Shown here piece by piece: positions 48,191-59,189 of a DNA stretch of 64,000 nucleotides. Made by a program: the position numbers and the translations under genes. Source of the stretch: Calocera cornea HHB12733 (taxonomy: Eukaryota; Basidiomycota; Dacrymycetes; Dacrymycetales; Dacrymycetaceae); NCBI GenBank assembly GCA_001632435.1, contig KV424017.1, positions 1 through 64,000 of the forward strand, given 5' to 3'. Under the pieces are notes generated by a model that saw only the letters and a list, made by a program, of their open reading frames with translations, was not told where the DNA came from and searched no databases. Every line of letters begins with the position of its first letter. Position 1 is the stretch's first letter.

Positions 48191-48805
48191 ACTCGATCGT
48201 CTGGATGAGGATCATAGCTCTCAAAACGAGTTGCCTTTATACCCTTGAGGCGACACGGTAGAGAGCGTTATTGCGAGTGGAGGCGGCGAAGCGGCGAGCC
48301 ATCAGAAGGGTGAGAGATGGGCATCGACAGAACACAGGATTCATGTAAAGCGCCGGAGCGCACATACAGCGGCAATCCGTACGCATACTCCATCTGCATC
48401 TCCTGTCCGTCTCTGAGCATAGTCCATTTCGGGCAGTCCGCCGCGGCGGTCCGTCCGCTTTCCGCGCTGCGTGGTGTCTTCGGCGCACAGATGTTTGATG
48501 AGATAGACGGAAAGAAGACGCATCAGCAGATCGCACGGCGCCTCAGAGGGCAGAGGAGAGCAGCGAGATCGAAAGTCATCAGGACAGGAGCCATCAGCAA
48601 TTCAGACGTTGTAGGCATAGTGCGGGACATGAGGTGACAGCGCAACCCAAGGAGAATCCAGGGCGCACGGTCATCGGGCGCGCAACGCGGACCGCGTAAG
48701 CAAATGTCAGTGCCCGGACACCACGCCTCATCGATCAACGACGGCTCAGCACACCATAAATATTTCACCCTCTCCCTTGATCAGCTTCTCCCCGGCGTCC
48801 GGAAA
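48191..48805. promoter_or_regulatory. Bidirectional promoter of the oxygenase/PhnZ-like pair
   Basis: A divergent 615-nt interval between the start codons of PhyH paralogue 2 (minus) and the PhnZ-like gene (plus). Each side has a TATA-like element about 45-50 nt from its start codon: TATAAA at 48241-48236 on the minus strand and ATAAATA at 48756-48762 on the plus strand. Such close TATA-to-ATG spacing suggests short leaders. Co-regulation is an inference. Confidence 0.5.
48236..48241 (-). promoter_or_regulatory. TATA box of PhyH paralogue 2
   Basis: TATAAA within GGGTATAAAGGC on the minus strand, 46-51 nt upstream of the start codon at 48190. Confidence 0.5.
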
Positions 48806-49787
48806 ATGACCACGGACGCTCCGCAACATACAGTGGATCATCTATTTCACCTTCTCATCAGCCAAGGCGATGCCGATTACATCGGCGAAAAAGTATCCCA
48901 GCTTCAGCATTGCCTGCAGGCCGCCCATCTCGCCCAATCGGCAGGTTTGTCCACCCTTTCCGTATCTTATGTCACGCGGAAGATGCCTATCTAATACAAT
49001 TCTCCCTTACGACATTCTCCTTCTATCGCCACTTCTATACAATCCATGTCACAGGCTCTGATGAAGAAAGTGCGTATGGCTGTTCTTCTTTGCCTGTCCA
49101 CCAAGTCGGGTTGCGAGTTGACATCGCTTATCTATTCGCTCCCTCCTTGCCGCTTCCCTGCCGCGTTCTTCCTTGTCTTCGATCATGGGATTCACCTTCC
49201 TCCAGCGATTCTCGCAGCCCTGCTGCACGATATCGGGCAATTCCTACCGGAAGACGCGGCCGAGGCGATGATGACCGAACAGGGGTCCGTGGGGCGTCAG
49301 GGGCACGAACAGCTGGGCGCAACTTACCTTGCCGAACTTGGCTTCTCGCGCAAGGTGCGTTCTCATCGAGTCATTCTTTCCCGTCCTGTTCCGCATATTT
49401 GATATTCCTGTAAAGTCTGTTTGCTGCTTGCCGAATCTAACGCCGGGTTATAGGTGTGCGACCTGGTGGGAGCACACGTTGTGGCAAAGCGATACCTGAC
49501 GGCGATCGACAAGTCCTATTATGACGGATTGAGTGATGCCAGCAGGATGAGTTTGCGCTTCCAGGTGCTGCTTCCTGCCGGATTTCTGAAATTCGGGCTT
49601 ATCGGTTGCGCAGGGCGGCCCATTCACGAGTCCCGAGGTAGAAGACTTCGAGCGCGACCCCATTTTCCCGGCCAAAGTCGCGCTGCGCAAATGGGACGAT
49701 CAAGCCAAGGTTGTCGGCCTCGTTGTCCCGGAGGTCGATGCGTACCGTCCGATGGCCTTGCGGCATCTGCTTCTTCAGTCTTCGTGA
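48806..49787 (+). CDS. PhnZ-like HD-domain di-iron oxygenase
   Basis: Five exons (48806-48944, 49055-49069, 49206-49354, 49454-49564, 49614-49787) encode 195 aa, the length of bacterial PhnZ. PhnZ uses a mixed-valent di-iron centre and O2 to cleave the C-P bond of 1-hydroxy-2-aminoethylphosphonate. Candidate ligands are spaced almost as in PhnZ as I remember it: H35 (SQLQH), H59-D60 (LLHDIG), H85 (RQGHEQ), H109 (GAHVVAKRYL) and D166 (KWDD), with Y25 and E28 (DYIGE) in the substrate-gating positions. The C-terminal signature runs through LRFQGGPFTSPEV, then RKWDDQAKV and AYRP. Introns 1-3 are longer (110, 136 and 99 nt) than elsewhere, and exon 2 is only 15 nt. Its divergent neighbour is a PhnY/TmpA-like oxygenase. 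Natural substrate unproven; a MIOX-like or phosphohydrolase role is less likely. Confidence 0.88.
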
Positions 49788-52700
49788 TCGTGCAATGAGG
49801 GCGGGAAATGACATTAGTGGGGAATGTTGGGGTTGGCCGACCAACGCCGAGCCTACACATCGACGGTAATACAGGGATGCTCACTAAGCTGACGGTACCG
49901 AAGCGGACCGAATTGATGCGTTGTTGCGCCGAAAGTGCACGTTGCGATGGCCACGCGCAGAGCGCCTGATTATTAGCGCTCATCCCCTTGATACCCGCCG
50001 CTTGCTTGGTTGCCCTTTCTCCATTGCGATCATCACTGGCCTCTGATTCTCAGTCATCCTCTTATAGATATTCTGATACCATCACGATCGTACACTCTCG
50101 CAAAGTATCACTGCGTTCTAATATTCTGATACTAAATCGCCGCTACATACTGTACTGCACAGTGCATTTCCAGTTCGTTCTGCCGGAGCCTCTCGATTCG
50201 GCTCCGGAGAGATAGGGCTTCCAATGTGAGCGGCATGTCGGACGCGTCCAAACCCAAAATTGGTTTATCCGGCACTTTGAAACAACTTCGAATTATCAGA
50301 CTGTGCTCAAAGCTCAGTCCTGCGATTTAGGTCTCTATGCGTGAAGGCGGGGAGCAGGCATGGGTTCTATGTCGTTTCCTGCACCGTGACTGGTGTGTGC
50401 AACTTGCACAAGCTCCAAGTTCACGGCAACTGACATAGTGATGGTTCTCTAGACTTGCTGGCCCCGTATTTCCTATAATCTTCTAAACGCACTTAACAAC
50501 GTCCGATTGAGGCTCCTCGTATTATCCCGGTAAGTCCGGGGTTCAGGATTGATAGCATCCGGTGACGATGTATGTAAGTAATGGCCCCATGAGGCTGTCT
50601 CCTCGGCCCGTCGGTGCGAACGACCTGTCAATGGCTGTGGATGATGGTATGTGGACCGTGCTGGATGTGAGCAACGGGGAATCTCTATTTCTGGGTAGTT
50701 GACATTTGGTATCTTTGAGTGTTATCATGGGGAGGAGCACTGTCGAACCCAAGTGTGGTTCCTGCGGTCAGGCACGCTGTGCAGGAGGGCTCGCGATAGG
50801 ATGCTGTCCTGTAAGCACATCAGTCCTCCCATCCTGAGCCCTCTCGATAGTTGGCTGTGTCAAGTGATTCCCGGTCTTATCAAAAGATACTAGAATAGTC
50901 CAGTGGTCTGAGCAAGCACTCTTAGCCAGCGGTCTAACTGTAGATTCGTGCCTCGTTTGGCGGTCGTGCCTTGCTGGACCGAAGCACAATTCGGAACTCC
51001 AACGTTCCAGACTTCCTTTTCGTTGCCGCCCGCTTCCTCTATATGCTTGGTGTACATTCTGAGGCAACTTCTACTTTTGGCACGCCTCCGCGCTGAAGTG
51101 CGGATTGTGCTATAGTGACATGAGAGTCCGTGGCCACTTTTCTGGAGGATGGGCGGCCTGCGGGCATGAAGACGCTAGCTCGGAGTTGTCCGAGCGGACC
51201 GACCCCAACATGGCCAGTGACATAGCCTAGAGAACCTATCGATACCATTGCTGTGGAGACGAACTGCATCCTTGAGCTTAACGCGAAATGCGGAAATGCG
51301 GGCGCTCCGCTCCGCTGGCCAAGTTTGTCTAATTGCTGGCCCGCCTTAGTAGACTCGGATCTTGATGCCTCCAATACTGTAGTCTATATTTAACATTACG
51401 CGGTTTGTTGCCGAGCGCCAAATGGGAGGCGTAATCGTGAGACCGAGTACCTCCATGCAACGAAGCTCGGCCGTTGCTGCTTCGTAGCATAGCATAGCCC
51501 TACAGGACCGAATCTTCGAAGTCGCTTGCCGAACTTTCAGCGACTGTCTTCGGCGGAGCTCTCTTTCTACTAGTAGGTCACCATCAAGTGGGCCTTGCAG
51601 TCACAATTATTTATGACCATTTAACATGTCCGGAGAGCTACGTAGGGCCGGCTCTGTCATGAATGGGAGGTATAGGTAGGCTTGGGTGCTCCTGCACCGC
51701 CTGAGCTGCTGGTCATTTGTGGTGGGATCGACAAAAATTGGGGGCTTATTTGCTTCCCGCCGGTCACCGCCTCAAGAGAGTGGTCGAAGCAGCGGACCGC
51801 GGCTGTCCCTCGTCAACCCGCAGAATAATCCATAGAAAATACCTTCCGAGAAGGGGGGTGGAACAAGCCGAGCGATGGTATTCCACGGTAAAGAGGCGGA
51901 CCCAAGAACCTGCTGCCGTATCCCTGACTGGTTAGCTCAAGTCTGTGCAACGCTCACATAACTACAGTGCGATGGAAGCTCCGCCGGCCGAGTGGAGGCT
52001 CTCCGCCGGCTCAGTTTACCCTTTCAATTTGGGTGAAGTCCGTAGGTTTTGAGGATTCAACATTCTCGGGTCCTTTAGACGGAATCCAAAATGGTTAAGT
52101 ATTCAAGAAGGTGGCCCCGGGCTGCACGAGAGCCGGCGGTCTTATCTCACCAGAGCATGAGCGGGGAGAAGAGACAAAGGCGCTCTTGAGCGGGGTGGTG
52201 TACCCCTGGGGGTTTCTTGTCCAGACCACTGGTAAGCGCAGAATGCCGAAAGCCGCGGTCGGGATGTCTTCCCACAGTGAGACTCTTCGAATTCTAGACT
52301 CCTGACATCAAGAGGAGAATCCCTCAGCGGCGTGCCGACCGCAGAGTATGGCGGTAACCGGTTAACATTGTTGCCGGGGCGCGAGGAGGCAATATTGTCC
52401 TCAATTACCTTTGTGGTTCACGGCCCGCTCGCCCTGCGCTCCCACAGTACCCTTGCTCCACTGTCCACGCACGAGCCGCGCCTTTGCCCGCAAGGGCAGG
52501 TCCCTTGTGGAGTTGTGTCCTCGGCATCTCTAGAGTCTTGACGGTCTAGTCTTCTCCGCGAGCCTTTCTTGTCTTCGGCCAAGATGTAAGTCCAGAATCC
52601 CGAGCTTGACGCATGGTACAAATACTGACATTTACGCGGAGGAGGTCAGAGTTCAGACAGAATTCTCGACCACTCTATGGTTTACACGGAAATCACGATC

Positions 52701-53113
52701 GGCGTTCGGAAATGCCCGTGCATGTCTGTGGATGGCTTGCCCCTTTCAATACTGGGAAGTTAGAAGCTGTGCAGAGCGACCTTGTACGGCTTAGGCAGTC
52801 GGCCCGATCGAAGGTGATGCCGTCGCACGTGTTCACTCGCACGGAGGCCGACTGTATCTATATATAACGAAACAGCACGCGCAAAAGTTGCAGAAGCCAG
52901 GAGGATAGGAAAACGGTTGGGAGTACTATAGTTGCCTGGCACGTAAACGTCAAGTGATGACTACAGAACAGTGACTTTCCATAGGAGTAGGACAACCTAA
53001 AGGGGCGGCACTTGCCGATCGAATAACAAGGCGGATGCAGCCGGGATTGCAACTCCGACACGGCGGGACCTTTGGCGACGCGTCGGGCGAAGGAAGACGC
53101 CGCGTGCTTACGA
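49788..53113. other. Gene-poor 3.3 kb
   Basis: The longest empty stretch in the window. Frames are short, overlap on both strands and lack motifs or matched splice sites. I found no transposase motif, long terminal repeat, tRNA or inverted repeat by eye. It separates the oxygenase cluster from the F-box/CCCH region and could be decayed repeat DNA. Confidence 0.4.
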
Positions 53114-53745
53114 ATGACCGAAGTTGCTGAAGTACCACCACCTCCCAACTCGTTTCTTGACACGACTCGCAAGACCTCAGTCTTGCATGAGCTGGTTGAA
53201 CTGCTGAAGGTATACTGTCAGACATGGGCCACAGTGGAAGGCCCCAAGCGGTACAAGAAGCTACTACCCCGTGATGCAGTCACATACTTCAATCCTGTCT
53301 CATTCGAAGACCTCGGAGCGTCAGTGGCGACCTCCGTTTCGTGCAAGATACTCAAGAATCGAGACCTGGCGAAAGTCGGCGAATGGGATGTCCAAGGGAA
53401 ACCCATCAAGATGACCCTCTGTACGCTATTTCTTCTCTGTATTCAATGCTCTTATCCAAGCGTTCAGTAATTTGCGGACAGCCTCTTAGCCCCTTCGATC
53501 CCCTTGCCACGTCTCCTGACCTCGTTCTGTTGGTCGAACGCAAGGTGCATTCGTCAAAACACATTCAGATGGAGCTAAAGACAGATGTGAGGTTGCATCT
53601 ATCGCTGCTTGAGCCCATGTCTGCCATTAATTTCGCTGGGGGACATGACCCGTACAAGGTCTCCCTTGGGGGAAGTAGCTGGAGATTTAATGAACGCATC
53701 GGTGCCCAAGGTGCGCAAGTTCGGTGGCTCTTGTATCTGGACTGA
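53114..53745 (+). CDS. Small protein of unknown function
   Basis: Unrecognised. Two exons, 53114-53420 and 53468-53745, joined by a 47-nt intron (GTACGC...TTCAG) in correct phase, give 194 aa. The first in-frame Met is chosen; an upstream TTG is not used. The sequence is mixed and soluble-looking, without signal peptide, membrane segment or repeats. It ends QVRWLLYLD. Its stop lies 118 nt before the F-box-like gene on the same strand. Confidence 0.55.
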
Positions 53746-53863
53746 CACATCCCTAGCGTGCGTACTGGATCGTGACGCCTAGTGCGCCACTCTGTGGGAG
53801 TGGGGAAGTCCGGCCGGCCGCAAGAAGTGCTACATTTGCTTCGCTATTTCGTCAACTTCCACC

Positions 53864-54628
53864 ATGACGCACTTTGCACACCTCGATGGGGTAGGCAGTC
53901 TCTTGTGCATTTCCCCCGAGGTAGTGAACACGATTGTGGACAATCTCAGCCTCCCGGATGTCCAACTCTTGCGTTCCTCCTGCAGGGATCTTTGTGACAA
54001 GCTGTCCGACACTCTCGATCGCCATCTACGTCGATCTTTCGCGCCGTACTTCTCGGATGCCGTTGCGTTCGCTGCGGCCTTGCGAGTATCTCACGCTATC
54101 TTGGGAGGGTCGACCGCTCTCCATATCCTTCGCCCTGGTAGTTGGCACCCTGTCGATATGGACCTTCTCGTTTCGGCTCGCTACAGTGATCGTCTCCGAG
54201 ATTTCCTCGTCAATCATCGCTTTAGGGAGATCATGGGCAAGCTGTAGGAAGAGAGCGTCTATCCTGGGTTGATCGATGATTGGCGCCGCATATACTGCGA
54301 CTACCATTACTACAGGAAAGGGACCGCTAAGATAGATGTATGCGTTACGAAGTGCATACATCTCACTCCTGCGAACCACATATTGACCTACCACTCAACG
54401 GCGGTTATGAACTTCTCTGATGGACGCGACATATTCTGTTTGTTCCCTGACGAGACGTTCGATCATTGGACGGTTTCTCTACAACGAGTTCACACCTACC
54501 AAAAATTCACCCAAGCCATTGAGAAGATCGAGTCGCGCGGCTACCAGACCACGGGAACCAGCATTCAGGATCACTATCCCCATCACGACGATGCTCACGT
54601 AACTGTCGATAGGCTTGTCGACACCTGA
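53864..54628 (+). pseudogene. F-box-like protein gene with an in-frame stop
   Basis: Reads as one continuous frame of about 254 codons, interrupted by a TAG at 54245-54247. The first part has an F-box-like helix (ISPEVVNTIVDNLSLPD, then LRSSCRDLCDKL) and the segment AILGGSTALHILRP followed by DMDLLV, a pattern common in basidiomycete F-box expansions. After the stop the same frame continues with IDDWRRIY and KIDVCV, again family-like. No intron with good signals removes the stop. It is therefore a recently inactivated gene, a truncated protein of 127 aa, or a sequencing error. There are no other breaks. Confidence 0.6.
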
Positions 54629-55108
54629 CGTATGAAGTCCAGTTTCTGAAGCTAATCACCGCCATCGCGTACTAACGTTCTGGTCGATACAGCCGACATG
54701 GCGTGAGGTTCACCAAAAAGGAAAAAAGGCTTCTATGCACGAAGGTGTTTGCAGTACATAGCTTCCCCAGAGTTTCCAGGCTCATACGTAGAGACAGTAT
54801 TCATTGGAGGTCGAAAGAGACACAATTAATAATTATCGCCTTTCTCGAACCTTATGTCTGTAGCTCGACCTTTAGGCCTCAAGGGAGGGTAGTACGTGCT
54901 GAGGATGAAGACTGCGCGGGACAAAGGCGCATATACTTGATGAGCGGAAGCACCACGCATTTGTTCGCGAGTCTTCTGAGGGGCTGAAAATGGTACTGCT
55001 CCCGCTGGCGACCCACGATGTCTCGACCTGTCCCTTATCCATTCAGCACACAGCGCTCTCTATCTCGACCGTAAACTCATCATATCATAAAGAAAGATCT
55101 ATTGGACA
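54629..55108. other. Intergenic before the CCCH/RS gene
   Basis: 480 nt between the F-box-like gene and the CCCH/RS gene. A 94-codon frame overlaps it but has no recognisable feature. Confidence 0.35.
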
Positions 55109-57613
55109 ATGCCCAGTAAAAAGGGAAAGAAACGGATGCCTAGCGGCAAGATACTTATCCGCTGTTGGTTCTACGAGGGCAACAGTAGACAAGGTTGTCC
55201 GGCTCCCAGAACTTGTAGTCCGTTTGCCCTACTCAAGAACTGCTTGTCTCAATCTATAATACTGATCTGTCCTGTGATACAGACTACATACATCCATGGG
55301 AACCTGATTGGTCCAAAGTTCCAAGCGCAAATACCGTCATTCGGTGCTCTGTGAGCGCGCATGTTCGGTGGTGGAGCTTACAGCCACTCAGATGCTTCCC
55401 TTAGTTCTTTGACCTTGATGGACTGCCAAAGGGCGCTGGATGTCCGCAGGGATCTTCATGCAGGTCTGTTTTCCGGCGGAACCATACCAATCCATGTTGA
55501 AGCTATCGCCGTCGTAGGTTCCTACATCCAAGCGACCGTGGTTGGTGCGATGCCGCACCGGCCTATAGCCTGACCTCTGCCAAACCTCCCAGCCCTGTAT
55601 CCACTCGTACTCATTCTCCTGCTGCGAGCTCCATGTCACACAGACGCCTTCTGGCCCCAAGCACTACTAGATGTCGTGTATGCCGCCGGCATCTTCCCCT
55701 CAACTTCCTTCCTCGTCTCACGCCGTCTTGCAGTACTTTGATGCGAAAGGCGAGGTCATAAATGGTGGATGTCAACGCGGTATCGAGTGCGGGTACGTTT
55801 TCTATAATTGATGACAGGCAAGACATACGCAAACGTGTTGACACGTTCGCCAACCAGGTTCGCGCATCCTACAGATCCAGAATGGAACAGCCCATCCTCT
55901 TTAGGAAGGGACGCGGATAAGCGGGTTCGTTGCGCGGTGAGCATCTCCACAACTCTGTGGGACGTCATCTGATCAACTTCAGTTTGTGAGTGACGATGGC
56001 AGGCCTCTATTAGGGGGATGCTACTCCGGCCCGCATTGCACCTACCTGCATCCCGGCGATGAGGGCTGGAAATCTGCTCCAAGATTGTACAAAACTGCAC
56101 GCTGTGAGGTAGGCGAACTACAACTCATTTTTCCTGCACTCATTGCTTACATCATGAGCAGAACTATGACGATAATGGAAACCCAGTGAGAGGCGGATGC
56201 CCCCATCGGCGCAGTTGCACGTGAGCGGACAATATTATGTTGCACTTTGCTTCTCTTGACAGTGCCGTTATAGCTATGTCCATCCCAGCGACCTGCAGTG
56301 GAAGACGGTAACTAGGCGAAACAAGCCAGAACACACCAGGGACTGGAAAACGCTAGCAAATCGCGGACGAAGCCGTTCACGGTCCCCCCGTGGCGCCGAT
56401 AACCGTTACAGCTATCGAAGACGCTCTCCCAGCATCCAGCGTCACGGAATCGATCGCCGTTCGAGACGCGATTTACGCAGCCCGGAACGTCTCGGGGACC
56501 TCCGGCGTGGAAGGTCTCGCTCTCCAGAACCTAGGGAGCGTGATCGCCGTCGCCGAGATGATTCTCTGGAGCGAGGGAGAAGATGCTACAGTCCTCGCTT
56601 CAGACGACGCTCTCCCAGCCCATCTTACAGAAGACCTCGTTCGCCATCTGAATACTCAAGATCTGGTCCTCATGATGCAGATCATCGTAACCGGTCAAGA
56701 TCGCCCCGTGCTCTTGCCTGCCAACGAAACACGAGCTATAACACATCTGAAAGCGAACGTGGGAAACAACATCTGAACCATCCAAATTTGGAAGCGGCTG
56801 GATTCTCTGTTTTGAAGATTGAAGACGAGACATATTATGCGAAACTCTTAGAGAAAGTTGCTTATGGTGAACTGATGCTGCAAGACGCCGAAACTATGAT
56901 GAAGGCTGGAGCTACTGATGAGACAATGATGACTGTAACTACTGATGATACGAGGAAGACTGAATCTACCCCTCACGAATTGATGTGGAAAGCGCTGATG
57001 TATGTGCTCTCAAAGGTTCCCCAGGCTATCAGACTGACACATGGCAGATCCATCTCGCAATTATTCCCTACTGCCCGGATTCTGCTGAGTGAGCGCCGTG
57101 TCTGCTGGGTGCGTGCACGACTGACGGCCCTTTTGCGTCAGACGATCCCAACCAAACATATGACCCACTCACGGTGGGAAAGACTGATATACGAAATAAA
57201 CTCGAGGAAGTTCAATGCTATATGATTGCTGTTCAAGGTTCTGTTGAAAGATATCGAGATGCCACGGGCAGGACGCTGGATGATCGGAAGTCGCTGTAAG
57301 CAGACTTCGTCCGTGTTTTGAATCCGGCTGATGTACTGAATCTTTCCAAATCAGAATTAACAATCAGCGCGCTTTGGTTTTGCAGGGCAAAATACGCCGC
57401 ATCATAGCCGGTCTGAGCCGCCTAACAGGCGAAGAAGCTATCAGCACTCCAGTGACCGAGGGGTCGGAGACTGACACTGCGAGAGGAGATCTGATGGATG
57501 TCGACGTATCTCCAGCGTCGAAGGTCGTTCTTGAAGCTGAAACGAGCTCAATTGTTCCGGAAGTGAGCAGCGTATGGCGTCGTGTAAAGAACATGTTCGG
57601 GTGGGGTGGTTGA
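55109..57613 (+). CDS. Four-finger CCCH protein with RS domain
   Basis: A probable nuclear RNA-binding/splicing-type protein. Ten exons: 55109-55217, 55283-55350, 55734-55792, 55858-55936, 55983-56108, 56162-56220, 56274-56999, 57048-57088, 57142-57295 and 57355-57613; 1680 nt, 559 aa. Four CCCH fingers, mostly split by introns, end in CNYIHPW, CGFAHPTD, CTYLHPGD and CTYVHPSD; fingers 2-4 share an intron just after their first Cys. A dense Arg/Ser region follows (blocks such as RGRSRSRSPRG, RRRSPS, RSRSPEPRERDRRRR), then a helical acidic C-terminus ending FGWGG. The RS region has no start codon and lies under a shadow frame beginning at 56390. Intron 1 has a GTCCGT donor, intron 2 is unusually long (383 nt), and intron 57000-57047 is in-frame. 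The single-gene model rests on phase and finger logic. Confidence 0.82.
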
Positions 57614-59189
57614 TCTGCAGATAAGTACGATGATACAGCAATACAAGACCCATGCAATGCATGAATTCGATTTGACTCGTGGAGCATGGCTCAGACCGAC
57701 TGTTATCCCACACGGACCAGCAGAGTGGTATTGAGAACTCTATCATCACCCGTCTTCATTCGGAAGTTGCCATGTCGTCTGAGATGACTGAAATTTGCAA
57801 AAGCGGCCCCTGAGCCGTTCCATCGTTTTGGCTGTGATCCCACCGACGAAAGGTCCAAGGGGAGGGGATCGGAGGATCCGACCACTACAGCCGCCGATGT
57901 TGTACGTACGTCGGCAGAATTGGTGCTTAGGATGACGAATGAGGCTATGATGGCATTGTGGACGCGTAGTTGCGCAAATTTGATAGTGATAACGAAGTAA
58001 TGCTCCACGGATCGATGAGCAGTACGCTTTGCGTCATTGAATACAGTCCCCTGCCACCTTGACGAACGCATGGCAACGGAATACATAACATCAAGAACCC
58101 GAACCCCGAGTTGTTGCTGAAGAAACCGCGCCAGCTGAATCTCCAAGATGACAGAAGCTGATGAGCGATGGGCGAAGGGGGCCGAGAGCGGAACTTTATC
58201 TTATCTATTCCCCAAATATGGCAGGCCCCTTTCTCGCGCCCCTTTCTTAAGAACGTCCATCAACGCGCCATGCGGCCGGCGCATTCCCGCCATTCAGCAC
58301 GTCTCTCAATGGCTGAAATGCAGAGGTCCTGTATTTCGTGCCTGCTTGGCACGACGAGTCGTTGTCTTGTGTCTTCTGCGTGATGCGGGGTACAGGTTAC
58401 GGCGTATGCCGATAGGCGATGTGCGTTGCGGAAAGTCGTAGATGACCGAGGAGGTGTGAGGATACGGCGAGTGGCAACAGTTAGGGTTACCCAAGTTAGG
58501 GTTAGCCTAGGGACCAGGTCGAGACGACTCAGGCAATGCCCGTGGTTGTCCTCTGCATATAGATCAGGCAGAGCCCGTTTCTACTGCAGGTACTGGTTGT
58601 TGGTGACTCTTGATGGGAATATTAATCACTGGGACTCATCCATGGAGGACGTATCTTCCAGCAGTAGGTGGATGTCAAGAATGTAGATTGGATGTAGTTC
58701 TAAGGGTGCGTCTTAGGGGCGCATTTGCTTCCGCTTTTCGCTTACCTAAGCTAGGGTTGTGTGCGCGACTATGCAATCTGCATCACTGCGATCCTCGGAG
58801 GTTGCGCAAAGGCCGTGCGAAATGAGCTGCGCCGTCAGGCAGGCCCAGCGTGATCTAACTCAGAAGCATGCTATCGCGTGACAGAAGACGATAATTCATT
58901 GGCAACAACTACTGCTTCCCTCATCCTTCTCAGCTTCTCATTCTCAGAATCCCTGAGCGCCCCGGCAGATCCGGACAGCTGACCGAACCCGCGGATTTCG
59001 TACACCCCTCGTTCCCCTGCGGCCCCTGCCCCATGCCGACCCTGACTCGTACATATACCCCGGCTTTGGCATTTGCTCAGAGGTGGCAACATCCTCCTGA
59101 CAACCTCCCGCTTCATCTAGAGTCTGCTGCTGTGCTACTGGTCCTGCATTGCAGTTCATGCTTATTCGCTAGGCTACAACTTCCTGTAC
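57614..59189. other. Gene-poor 1.6 kb
   Basis: Between the CCCH/RS gene and the DUF6533-type gene. TTAGGGTTA-like words occur near 58481-58505. A minus-strand stretch at about 58871-59159 has some coding character in two different frames, but I could not join them by a splice. The last 200 nt should carry the promoter of the next gene. Confidence 0.4.

Noticed and set aside
56390..56776. 128-codon plus-strand frame as an independent gene
   Set aside because: It lacks an ATG start in good context and overlaps the dense Arg/Ser frame of the CCCH/RS protein, which joins in phase to exons on both sides.
57703..58146. 147-codon minus-strand frame after the CCCH/RS gene
   Set aside because: Intronless in a genome where almost every gene has several introns, and without recognisable features; retained only as a weak possibility.
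58871..59159. Small divergent gene on the minus strand opposite the DUF6533 gene
   Set aside because: Two stretches look coding in different frames, but no intron with valid phase joins them.
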